Shown here: one piece after another, positions 34,535 through 42,244 of the stretch
How positions within the stretch are numbered: position 1 is the first letter of the stretch
How the letters are laid out: the number at the start of each line of letters is the position of its first letter
Source: Akkermansiaceae bacterium UBA2381
GTDB taxonomy: Bacteria; Verrucomicrobiota; Verrucomicrobiia; Verrucomicrobiales; DEV007
Assembly (NCBI GenBank): GCA_002344215.1
Contig: DDSV01000050.1
Coordinates: forward strand, 21,892 to 85,891
DNA: 64,000 nucleotides
Direction: 5' to 3'
Program-made: the position numbers and the translations under genes
The notes under the pieces: model-generated
The model's input: only the letters and a program-made list of their open reading frames with translations
Databases searched by the model: none
Told to the model about the DNA's origin: nothing

Positions 34535-35137
34535 TCAACGGATCGCTTTTTCCGCCTCTGCGTAACGATCAATCCAGAGAAGTGCAAATGGAGTCTCCGC
34601 CTTTGGAAGGACTCCGGGCTTGGTTCCGGTGGCTTCCCAGAATTTTGATTTTGTGCTCGATTCGCCTCCCACCATCACCCCGTTGTAGAAGACCTCAAGT
34701 CCCACGGCCGCGACCGAGGTGGGCTGGAAGCGGCGGAAATCACCGGTGATATCGCCCAGCGTGCTCGGCGCTACATAGACGGCGGAATAATACTTCTCAC
34801 CAGCCACGACATTCACATGCTTCACGTCTCCCGTGAGGGTTATCGACTGACCGCTCTTGTCCTTGAATCCGATATAGTAACGGAAAAGGAGGTCCTTAAC
34901 GACTGCGTCTCTCGGGCCCTTCACTTCGAACTCGGCCTCAAGTTCGAGCCAGTCCCGGGGATTCGGAACGTCTTTAACCTTAACGCTTCCGGCCTCAAAA
35001 TAGGGGGTCTTCTGGGCATCGTATGCCAGCTTGGCAACTTGAACATCCCCGAGTTTCAATTGAAGCGGCTGCTGCTGAGCCTGCGCGGTAGAGGCAAAAA
35101 GAGCCGCAATGGCGAAGAACGGTAAGAGTTTATTCAT
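34535..35137 (-). CDS. Amuc_1102-family exported pilus-associated protein
   Basis: A 200-residue exported protein with a signal peptide (MNKLLPFFAIAALFASTAQA) and a beta-rich domain (LKLGDVQVAKLAYDAQKTPY, then WLELEAEFEVKG and VGLEVFYNGVMVGGES). It is the first gene of the five-gene locus and corresponds in place and size to Amuc_1102. No catalytic motif is visible; an immunoglobulin-like or pilus accessory role in the periplasm is plausible. The gene starts 375 bases from rpsP and its upstream region should hold the operon promoter. Confidence 0.82.
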   Translation of the reverse strand: MNKLLPFFAIAALFASTAQAQQQPLQLKLGDVQVAKLAYDAQKTPYFEAGSVKVKDVPNPRDWLELEAEFEVKGPRDAVVKDLLFRYYIGFKDKSGQSITLTGDVKHVNVVAGEKYYSAVYVAPSTLGDITGDFRRFQPTSVAAVGLEVFYNGVMVGGESSTKSKFWEATGTKPGVLPKAETPFALLWIDRYAEAEKAIR

Positions 35138-35324
35138 GGGAATTTTGAGAGTTTCGAATCGAAAGAACGCATTTCAACATCCTGACACGCTGATACTACG
35201 ACAGTAAAAAGTTAATCGTAAAGAATCAAATCTCTTCAAACCGAACATTTTTTCCTGACCTCGCCTCTTCGTTACGGAAATCGGTGCAAATAGCGAGACA
35301 TTTATCGCTTTCGGAACGGGTTCT

Positions 35325-35353
35325 CTGAGGCCGGTTGGCGGCCCCTCAGTTTT
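35325..35353 (+). terminator. plus-strand terminator-like hairpin without an obvious upstream gene
   Basis: CTGAGGCCG (35325-35333) pairs with CGGCCCCTCAG (35339-35349; two C bulged), giving a strong GC-rich stem followed by TTTT at 35350-35353. Both neighbouring genes are on the minus strand, so no known plus-strand gene ends here. It may end a small RNA or an antisense transcript. Confidence 0.4.
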
Positions 35354-35453
35354 CGAAACCCGGCCGCAAACGGAACTGCCACCCCCCTCACCTCCGGGAA
35401 TCCGCGCCCTTCTTTGCGGAAGACGTGAACCCAGAGGAGTTTCACCAACCCAC

Positions 35454-35483
35454 AAAAAAAGGGAACGCCTTTCAGCATTCCCT
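35454..35483 (-). terminator. intrinsic terminator of rpsP
   Basis: AGGGAACGC (35460-35468) pairs with GCATTCCCT (35475-35483) with one mismatch; on the minus strand the stem is followed by a run of seven T (complement of 35454-35460). It begins about 30 bases after the rpsP stop, so rpsP is transcribed as a single gene. Confidence 0.85.
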
Positions 35484-35512
35484 CTCCAAGTCCAAATCAA
35501 ATCAAAACTCTA

Positions 35513-35758
35513 TCAGGCGGAAGCCTGTTTCGCTTTCTTGATGAGACTGCGCACGGTCTCAGAAGGTTGGGCCCCTTTGGCAATCCACTCGTCTGCCTTA
35601 GCAACGTCGATATTGAAATTTCCCGTTTCGACAAGAGGGTCATAGGTCCCCAGTTGATCAATAAACGCGCCTTCGCGGCGTGAGCGACCGTCGGCCACGA
35701 TGATTCGATAATAAGGGCGACCTTTGGTTCCCTCGCGTCTCAGTCTGATTTTAACCAT
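35513..35758 (-). CDS. rpsP: 30S ribosomal protein S16
   Basis: An 81-residue ribosomal protein of the small subunit. It begins with the family's VKIRLRREGTKGRPYYRIIV and contains ADGRSRREGAFIDQLGTYDP; the C-terminus carries the usual Lys-rich tail. The ATG at 35758 is supported by AAAGGG upstream and by family length; the frame continues upstream without support. In many bacteria rpsP heads rpsP-rimM-trmD-rplS, but here a terminator follows directly and the next gene is the pilus-associated operon. Confidence 0.97.
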   Translation of the reverse strand: MVKIRLRREGTKGRPYYRIIVADGRSRREGAFIDQLGTYDPLVETGNFNIDVAKADEWIAKGAQPSETVRSLIKKAKQASA

Positions 35759-35941
35759 TTCCCTTTTACGTTTATTAATGTCCACCCTGGCGGCAAGTCA
35801 GCCTAAAACCGGCAGGAGGGGAACTTGATACGTTCAAATCGGGAAAAATCAAACGTAAGTTTAGCGTTATTTTACATTCCAATTCCCGCAAGGTTCTGCA
35901 TTTCTCTTGGCAATCACTCTGATTCTCACGTTGAATGCGCC

Positions 35942-36946
35942 ATGCCTCCCGTCGAATCTGAAATCTCCCTCCACGCCGGAAAAGTCAAACTCCTGATCTC
36001 GGCGTTGAACGAGGCGGTATACGGTCAGGAAGCCCTGATCGAAAATGTGGTGACAGGACTCCTTGCCAGGGGCCACATCCTTCTTGAGGGCCTCCCCGGC
36101 CTCGGTAAAACCGAACTGGTCAAAGCTCTCGCGAAGGCACTTGAACTCGAAAACAAGCGCATTCAGTTCACTCCTGATCTACTTCCAGGAGATATTACAG
36201 GCAATCCGGTCCTCCAGGAGACGGCGAATGGTCGCGAATTCGTCTTTCAGAAGGGGCCGCTTTTTGCCAATCTGGTTTTGGCTGACGAGATCAACCGCGC
36301 CTCTCCGAAAACCCAGTCCGCCCTGCTGGAGGCCATGCAGGAACAGCGGGTCACGGTTCTCGGCACCACTCACCCACTTCCCTCCCCCTTTTTCGTTCTG
36401 GCGACCCAGAATCCCATCGAACTGGAAGGCACCTACCCTCTTCCCGAAGCTCAACTCGACCGTTTCCTCTTCAAACTGGTAGTGACACGAAACTCCGTCG
36501 CCACTCTCGAGAAGATTGTGTTGAACCGCGAGATCGGGGTCGAGCCAGTTGTAAAACCAGTTCTCACCCGGGAGGAACTCTCCGGAATCCTTGCCGCAGT
36601 TCGCCAGATCTACCTTCCGGATGTAGTGGCGAATTATATCGCCCGTCTTGTCGATGCGACCCATGAAGACCGCTCAAAAACGGCGACCTCGATCAAATTC
36701 GGGGCAAGTCCCCGGGCTGCGCTCGGTCTCGCTGCCGCAGCAAAGGCAAGAGCACTCATCGCCGGCAGGATAAATGCAAGCTTCGAAGACGTCGAAGCGG
36801 TGGCCGTTCCTGTCCTCCAACACCGAATCATCCTGCACTATGAGGCCAGGATTGAAGGGAAAACGAATCGTGAGGTTGTCGAGGCGCTGCTCAGAGAGGT
36901 TCCCCGCCAGTCTCTCGATCTTCCCTCCACGTTGAAAGATTCCTGA
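35942..36946 (+). CDS. MoxR-family AAA+ ATPase
   Basis: A 334-residue AAA+ chaperone-like ATPase. Walker A is LEGLPGLGKTELVKAL at about residues 47-62, then QFTPDLLPGDITG (family MoxR signature), Walker B FANLVLADEINRASPKTQS and sensor 1 FVLATQNPIELEGTYPLPEA. Members act with VWA-domain proteins to mature or insert metal- or membrane-linked complexes. It is first of six co-directional genes that include a DUF58 and a VWA protein, the standard partners. The ATG at 35942 gives the family length; the frame is open upstream to 35825. Confidence 0.94.
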   Translation: MPPVESEISLHAGKVKLLISALNEAVYGQEALIENVVTGLLARGHILLEGLPGLGKTELVKALAKALELENKRIQFTPDLLPGDITGNPVLQETANGREFVFQKGPLFANLVLADEINRASPKTQSALLEAMQEQRVTVLGTTHPLPSPFFVLATQNPIELEGTYPLPEAQLDRFLFKLVVTRNSVATLEKIVLNREIGVEPVVKPVLTREELSGILAAVRQIYLPDVVANYIARLVDATHEDRSKTATSIKFGASPRAALGLAAAAKARALIAGRINASFEDVEAVAVPVLQHRIILHYEARIEGKTNREVVEALLREVPRQSLDLPSTLKDS

Positions 36947-37001
36947 TGAATGAACCAATCGGGTCTCAACGTAGAGTCCGAACAGTCACCCGCCGCTCTT
37001 C

Positions 37002-38828
37002 ATGCCATTGGATCAAAAACGGTTTATTGCCCTCCTCGTCCTTGCTTTCGCCGGACTGCGGGCGGGAAATTCTCAGGAGCAGATTTTCCGGCAGGAATAT
37101 TCAGGTCTTACCGACACGTTTGTTGAGGTCGACAGTGTCTTTGGAACCGCCACGCGCCAGGGCTCTCTTCCATTTCGCATTACGATTCGAAACAATAGCG
37201 GAGAGGACCGGGAATGGACGGTAACCTTTGAGGAGGGAAACTACGGGCGGATGCTCAGCACAAAATCCGTCTTCCAGATTCCCGTCGAAAACGGATCGGA
37301 AGTGGTGAGAGAGGTCAGTTTCCCTTTTGCTCCCGCCTTTCTATCCTCTGACTACCGCAACTTGAGTCTCTCAGTAGACGCCCCGGGCCTTTCTCCAGAA
37401 AGTCCCAACTCAGGCCCTCCGGGTGTCCAGACCAATCAATCCTTTCCAACCCTTGCCATCAGTAAACCTCTGGCCCGACGTAGTCTGGCGAAGCTGGATG
37501 AATTGGTGAGACAGGAGAATTCCGCGAACCCGACCTTTGCAAAACCATATGAAACGGCACATCTCCCAGGATCCTGGCTCGGATACACCGGGCTGGACGC
37601 GCTTCTCATTGATTTGCCTTCATGGCAGTCGCTTTCGGTGATTCAACGCCAGGCGCTGATCGCTTGGGTTCGGCTGGGGGGCCGCGCCGATATCTATACG
37701 GACACAAATGCACCACTCTTCACGCTCAATCTGCCGGGAAGGAGAGCGAGTCCCGATACTCAAAAAATCAGCCTTGGAGAAATCCGCCTTCTCCGATGGG
37801 ATGGAACTGAACTCAGCGACGACATTATTACCGGGTATCGCGACCTCGCGGAGCGTTCCCGGGCTTTCGATCAGGACTTCAGCACCACTTGGGGCCTTCA
37901 GAAAGAATTCGGTATCAGAGAGTTCAATCCGGCGATCATCTTCCTGCTTCTCGTTGCCTTCGCTATTCTCGTTGCCCCGATCAACCTCTTCTATCTGGCC
38001 GGCCCCGGGCGCCGCCACCGTCTCTTTATCACCACTCCTCTGATTTCAATCGTGACCTGTCTCGTTATTGTCGTCGTCATTCTAGTTATCGACGGAGTCG
38101 GAGGCAGAGGGATCCGCGTTGTCATCGCCGATCTGCAGCCTTCTCCCGGCGAAATGAGGCTTTATCTCAGCCAGGAGCAGATCAGCCGGACCGGGGTGAT
38201 GATCAATACGGGTTTCAAACAGGACGCTGAATACGACATTAACCCGGTCAATCTCCCCCCAGGCGGCTTCAATCCCTTTTCACGAAACAATCGCAATTCC
38301 ACCAACTACGAATTTAGTCAGGGGGAATTTAGAGGCGGCCTCTTCCAGAGCCGCTCCGAGCAGGCCTTTTCCATTCGATCCGTCGAGGCGACTCGCGCCC
38401 GGGTCGAATTGCAATATCCGGATGGGAGCGCGGGGCCACCGACGCTCATCTCAAACCTCTCGCAGTCGCTCTCGCATCTCCTCTATGTCGATCAGACGGG
38501 TGAATTCTGGATTTCGCCGCCGGGCCTTATTGCCCCGGGTGCACGGGTCACCCTGGAGAAGGCCCCGGGAAATCACTGGCCTGCCTGGATGAAGGATCCG
38601 GAATCGAGCTTGAGTGAAACTCTGCGAAGGCAAGTCGGAGCGTTGAAGGGTGATCGAAATCGCTTTTTTGCACTGCCGACAGCAAGCGAAGAGTTTGCCC
38701 TCCCGACCCACCCCGCCATCGAATGGGAAAAAACCTTGCTGATCCTGACTGGAACACCACTTCCTCTGAACCCGCCTGCGGATGCCCCCGCTCGTCCCGC
38801 CGCCTCATCGCTTGATGCCAATGAGTGA
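37002..38828 (+). CDS. exported/membrane protein of the MoxR operon, function unknown
   Basis: A 608-residue protein with a signal peptide or N-terminal helix (about residues 6-22), a ~290-residue extracytoplasmic region, a pair of membrane helices at about residues 308-365 (IIFLLLVAFAILVAPINLFY and LISIVTCLVIVVVILVID), and a C-terminal ~240-residue region. The N-terminal part starts with beta-sandwich-like text (FRITIRNNSGEDREWTVTFE) and contains PSWQSLSVIQRQALIAWVRL, reminiscent of glutamine-amidotransferase-like folds in DUF4350-type proteins found beside MoxR genes. No catalytic residues can be named. It lies 55 bases after the MoxR gene, and its stop overlaps the next start. Confidence 0.8.
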   Translation: MPLDQKRFIALLVLAFAGLRAGNSQEQIFRQEYSGLTDTFVEVDSVFGTATRQGSLPFRITIRNNSGEDREWTVTFEEGNYGRMLSTKSVFQIPVENGSEVVREVSFPFAPAFLSSDYRNLSLSVDAPGLSPESPNSGPPGVQTNQSFPTLAISKPLARRSLAKLDELVRQENSANPTFAKPYETAHLPGSWLGYTGLDALLIDLPSWQSLSVIQRQALIAWVRLGGRADIYTDTNAPLFTLNLPGRRASPDTQKISLGEIRLLRWDGTELSDDIITGYRDLAERSRAFDQDFSTTWGLQKEFGIREFNPAIIFLLLVAFAILVAPINLFYLAGPGRRHRLFITTPLISIVTCLVIVVVILVIDGVGGRGIRVVIADLQPSPGEMRLYLSQEQISRTGVMINTGFKQDAEYDINPVNLPPGGFNPFSRNNRNSTNYEFSQGEFRGGLFQSRSEQAFSIRSVEATRARVELQYPDGSAGPPTLISNLSQSLSHLLYVDQTGEFWISPPGLIAPGARVTLEKAPGNHWPAWMKDPESSLSETLRRQVGALKGDRNRFFALPTASEEFALPTHPAIEWEKTLLILTGTPLPLNPPADAPARPAASSLDANE

Positions 38829-39846
38829 TTCCCTTCCCATCGAAGTTGTCACCGGAGTTGAAACTGTCCCGGCTCCGACCGAAAGAACCTCGCCGGCGAT
38901 CGAAGTCAGTCAGCTATCCCGCTGGTTCCCGGGTGTGCATGCGGTCCAGGATGTCTCATTTACGGTTGAACGGGGTCAGGTGATCGGCTTTGTCGGAGCA
39001 AATGGTGCGGGTAAAACCACCACCATGAGGATACTCGCGACCCTTGACTACCCGAATTCCGGTGAAGCGAAGATCTGCGGCTTCGATGTCGTCAAACACC
39101 CTGTCGAGGTGAGAAAACGAATCGGTTGGATGCCTGATCACTACGGCACCTACAGCAACATGACGGTGCTCGAGTATCTCGATTTTTTTGCCCGGGCGCT
39201 GGGCTACCAGGGTCAGGAGAGGATAGATCGCATTGCCGAAGTCCTCGAGTTTACGGATCTCACCGGACTCGCCCATCGCCTCATCGACCAGTTGAGCAAA
39301 GGAATGGGGCAGCGACTTTGTCTCGGTCGCGCTCTCATTCACGATCCCGAAGTCCTCATCCTCGACGAACCCGCCGCCGGGCTCGATCCAAAGGCTCGCG
39401 TCGAACTGAAACATCTCATTCGTATTCTCTCACAGGAAGGGAAAACCGTTTTCATCAGCTCCCATATTCTCTCCGAGTTGGGGGAGATGTGCGACTCGCT
39501 CCTTTTTATCAATCAGGGCAGGATAATCCATCACGGTTCCGCCGAGAGCCTTCGACGCCGGTCCTCGGCCACCGCGCTGGTGGAGGTGCAACTCGCCGGC
39601 TCCATCGATCGGTTGAGAGAATGGGCCATGCTCGCCCCCCATGTCTCGTTTAAAGAGGCCACCAAAAACGGAGGGCGAATTGAGATCGACTCGGTCGAAG
39701 GCGAAATCATTTCCACGGTGCTTCGACGAATGATTCAGGACGGACTTCCCGTGACCGACTTCCATATACAGGAACGGAAACTAGAGGACGCCTTCATCGA
39801 AATCCTGGGAGAACTCGAGGCATCGGGGGTTCCCATTGCCAGCTAG
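38821..39846 (+). CDS. ABC transporter ATP-binding protein
   Basis: A 341-residue ABC ATPase of the ABC-2 exporter (CcmA/GldA-like) type. Walker A is GFVGANGAGKTTTMRIL at about residue 56, the ABC signature LSKGMGQRLCLGRAL at about 160, Walker B VLILDEPAAGLDP at about 180 and the H-loop ISSHILSELGEMC. A ~40-residue N-terminal extension precedes the domain, and the C-terminal ~80 residues form a regulatory extension. Its ATG overlaps the stop of the preceding gene by 8 bases. The permease partner is the next gene. Confidence 0.92.
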   Translation: MSDSLPIEVVTGVETVPAPTERTSPAIEVSQLSRWFPGVHAVQDVSFTVERGQVIGFVGANGAGKTTTMRILATLDYPNSGEAKICGFDVVKHPVEVRKRIGWMPDHYGTYSNMTVLEYLDFFARALGYQGQERIDRIAEVLEFTDLTGLAHRLIDQLSKGMGQRLCLGRALIHDPEVLILDEPAAGLDPKARVELKHLIRILSQEGKTVFISSHILSELGEMCDSLLFINQGRIIHHGSAESLRRRSSATALVEVQLAGSIDRLREWAMLAPHVSFKEATKNGGRIEIDSVEGEIISTVLRRMIQDGLPVTDFHIQERKLEDAFIEILGELEASGVPIAS

Positions 39847-39953
39847 ACCCTGTTGCCTCTGCCGCTCAACCCTCTTTGTACCCGTCCCTCGCCGAGATTA
39901 ATCTTCGTATGACGCCCCCTCCCCGCATTACTCCGGAGCAAGTCGCCATCGCC

Positions 39954-41339
39954 ATGAACGACTTCCCGAGCCGCTTCAGCCCGATGCTGGTGAAAGAACT
40001 GCGGCAGGGCATGAGGACAAACCTTTTTGTGGTGGCCTTCATTCTCCTCCAGGCCGTGATGATCCTGACTCTGATGATCGGGCTCGCGGACCCCGGATCT
40101 TCCGCCGTCGGAGCATTTTTCTGGTTTTTTATCGTCACGACGCTGCTAATCGTCCAACCACTCAGGGGCATGAACGCACTGAGCTCTGAAATTCAGCTCA
40201 ACACGATGGATCTGATCCAACTGACCCGTCTCGATGGTTGGCGCCTCACTCTGGGGAAATGGACTGCACTCAATGCGCAGACCCTGCTTCTTGTCACCGG
40301 CGTCCTTCCTTATCTGGTGATTCGTTACTTCCTCGGTAATGTGAATTTCGTCAGGGATCTCGTCGATCTCCTCATGCTTACGCTCGGATCAGGGCTCGCC
40401 AGCGCCATTACCATCGGGTGCTCGGTTTTTCGGAATCTCCTCCTGCGAGGAGTGATTCTGATGGGATTCGGGATGGGATTAACCACACTCTTCGCTGCCC
40501 TTAAAAGCTCGGGTTTTCGCACCGGGATTATCGGCAGCGACTTCTGGATGCTCGGACTGGTTTGTATCTCGCTCCTCTACGGGTGCTTCTTCTTCCTCTC
40601 CTTCGGTGCCAGCCGGATCTCCCCTCTGTCAGAGAATCTCGCCACCCGGAAGAGACTCGTTGCCCTCGGACTCACTCTCGTCACCGCAGGATTCGCCATC
40701 TCCGGATTCACTCAGGAGGTTCTTATCATCTCGGGATTGATTCTGGGCTTTGCCGTGATCGACGCCCTCACCGAGCCGCTGCCTATCTACGCGAGGGTCC
40801 TGGAGCCCTTCCGGAAAAATCCAATGACGCGACTTGCCGCCCTGTTTCTTGCTCCCGGTTGGATGAGCGGCATCGGGTTTTTCTTTCTTTGCGCTCTTGT
40901 TTGGGGCGCGATCCTTTACTTCGGAGGAATTCTTGCTTCCGCCACAGCCGGTTCATGGCATTTCGAGATGGCGAAAATGACCTTCTTTCTTTCGATGTGT
41001 AACGTCCTGATCTTCCCGCTCATCTTTATTCATCTCTTTTTTGGCCGGCAAGCGTCCGTCAATTTCACCTTTGGCTTCTATGCTTTCATTCAGGCATGCC
41101 TCCTCATGTTAACATTAATGGCAACGGTCCTCGCCAACACGATTCCGAAATACGAGGATCTCATTTTCGTGGCGGTGCCAATTCCTTCAGTTCTTATTTC
41201 CGGACTCGCCGACGGGGCGGCGGATGATTTGATTCATCTTCTCATTGCCCTGGCAACGACACTTCTTGCTGCCGCGATCCCCCTCGTGCGCCATCAAAAG
41301 GATCTCCGTGAGTTCCGGCATCATCTCAAATCAACCTGA
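39954..41339 (+). CDS. ABC-2-type transporter permease
   Basis: A 461-residue polytopic membrane protein with about ten to twelve helices. The N-terminus RFSPMLVKELRQGMRTNLFV is the cytoplasmic elbow typical of ABC-2 permeases of this kind (PMLVKELRQG), followed by helices such as VVAFILLQAVMILTLMIGLA and FWFFIVTTLLIVQPLRGMN. It pairs with the ATPase encoded just upstream, so the two likely form an exporter or a membrane-shaping complex. The start is uncertain: ATG at 39909 and at 39876 are also in frame; 39954 was chosen because it puts the conserved motif near the N-terminus. Confidence 0.85.
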   Translation: MNDFPSRFSPMLVKELRQGMRTNLFVVAFILLQAVMILTLMIGLADPGSSAVGAFFWFFIVTTLLIVQPLRGMNALSSEIQLNTMDLIQLTRLDGWRLTLGKWTALNAQTLLLVTGVLPYLVIRYFLGNVNFVRDLVDLLMLTLGSGLASAITIGCSVFRNLLLRGVILMGFGMGLTTLFAALKSSGFRTGIIGSDFWMLGLVCISLLYGCFFFLSFGASRISPLSENLATRKRLVALGLTLVTAGFAISGFTQEVLIISGLILGFAVIDALTEPLPIYARVLEPFRKNPMTRLAALFLAPGWMSGIGFFFLCALVWGAILYFGGILASATAGSWHFEMAKMTFFLSMCNVLIFPLIFIHLFFGRQASVNFTFGFYAFIQACLLMLTLMATVLANTIPKYEDLIFVAVPIPSVLISGLADGAADDLIHLLIALATTLLAAAIPLVRHQKDLREFRHHLKST

Positions 41340-41341
41340 CC

Positions 41342-42232
41342 GTGCCACTTCCTCTCGAGATCGATGCGCTGAATGTGCTCGCCGCCCGGGCCCGAGCCTA
41401 TGCGGAGCTGTTCACCCTTCCACTCAAGGACCGGAACTGGCGGGGAAGTTCCGGCGACTATGCCGGCGCCGGGGTGGGCAGCTCGCTCGATTTTCAGGAC
41501 CACCGCTCCTATGTCCCCGGAGACGACCCGCGGCATATCAACTGGCAGGCCTACGCGAGGACCGGGCACTACTCCCTCAAACTATACCGTGAGGAGGTTC
41601 GTCCTCTTGTGGAAATCATTTTTGATGTGTCGGGATCCATGTTTGCCACCCCTGACAAGGCGAGTCGTGCGATTGAACTTTTCTATTTCGCCTTTGCATC
41701 CAGCGAGAGATCCGGCGCTTCGACCTCCCTCTTCCTTATCAAAGGCGACCACTGGCAGGTTATCGAGGGCCAGGCTGTCTTCTCACACCGCTGGCAGGAG
41801 ACCGCGCTGAGGCTCCCTGCCACAACCGCATCGGCCGAGCCGAATCTTTCCGCCCTTCCCTTTCGAACGAGATCGCTCCGTGTATTCATCAGCGACCTGC
41901 TTTTCCCAGTCTCCCCTGAGAACACCATTCGAGGTCTGACGCGGAACTTTGGCAAAACCGTGACTCTGTGTCCCTATTCCAAATCCGAGGATGATCCCGG
42001 CTGGATGGGCAATTATGAGTTCATCGACACGGAGAATGACGGAAAACACCAGCGCCGGATCGATCCGGCGATTTTGCGACGTTACAACGCCGCCTACAAG
42101 GATCACTTTGCCCGCTGGAAGGCCTCCTCAATCCGGGCGCAATCTCCCCTTGCCCGTATTCCCTCGGAGCCGGGTTTCGAGGCAGCGCTGAAACTCGAAG
42201 CGATTCCCTCCGGAGCGATCAACCTTGCCTGA
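41342..42232 (+). CDS. DUF58-domain protein
   Basis: A 296-residue protein of the DUF58 family. The signature SSLDFQDHRSYVPGDDPRHI followed by NWQAYARTG is at about residues 47-76; LVEIIFDVSGSMFATPDKAS (about 88-107) is a VWA-like metal-site strand with DxSxS. DUF58 proteins go with MoxR ATPases and VWA proteins. The start is a GTG at 41342, two bases after the permease stop; no better start is present. It has no N-terminal membrane helix, unlike many larger DUF58 proteins. Confidence 0.92.
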   Translation: MPLPLEIDALNVLAARARAYAELFTLPLKDRNWRGSSGDYAGAGVGSSLDFQDHRSYVPGDDPRHINWQAYARTGHYSLKLYREEVRPLVEIIFDVSGSMFATPDKASRAIELFYFAFASSERSGASTSLFLIKGDHWQVIEGQAVFSHRWQETALRLPATTASAEPNLSALPFRTRSLRVFISDLLFPVSPENTIRGLTRNFGKTVTLCPYSKSEDDPGWMGNYEFIDTENDGKHQRRIDPAILRRYNAAYKDHFARWKASSIRAQSPLARIPSEPGFEAALKLEAIPSGAINLA

Positions 42233-42244
42233 AGCGACGTTTCC

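Larger units (their letters stand above)
35138..35512. other. intergenic region between the pilus-associated operon and rpsP
   Basis: A 375-base stretch without a supported gene. The left part (35140-35270) is AT-rich and should carry the minus-strand promoter of the Amuc_1102-type gene. The middle has a strong hairpin followed by TTTT on the plus strand (35325-35353), and the right end holds the rpsP terminator (35454-35483). No small gene or tRNA is visible. Confidence 0.5.
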
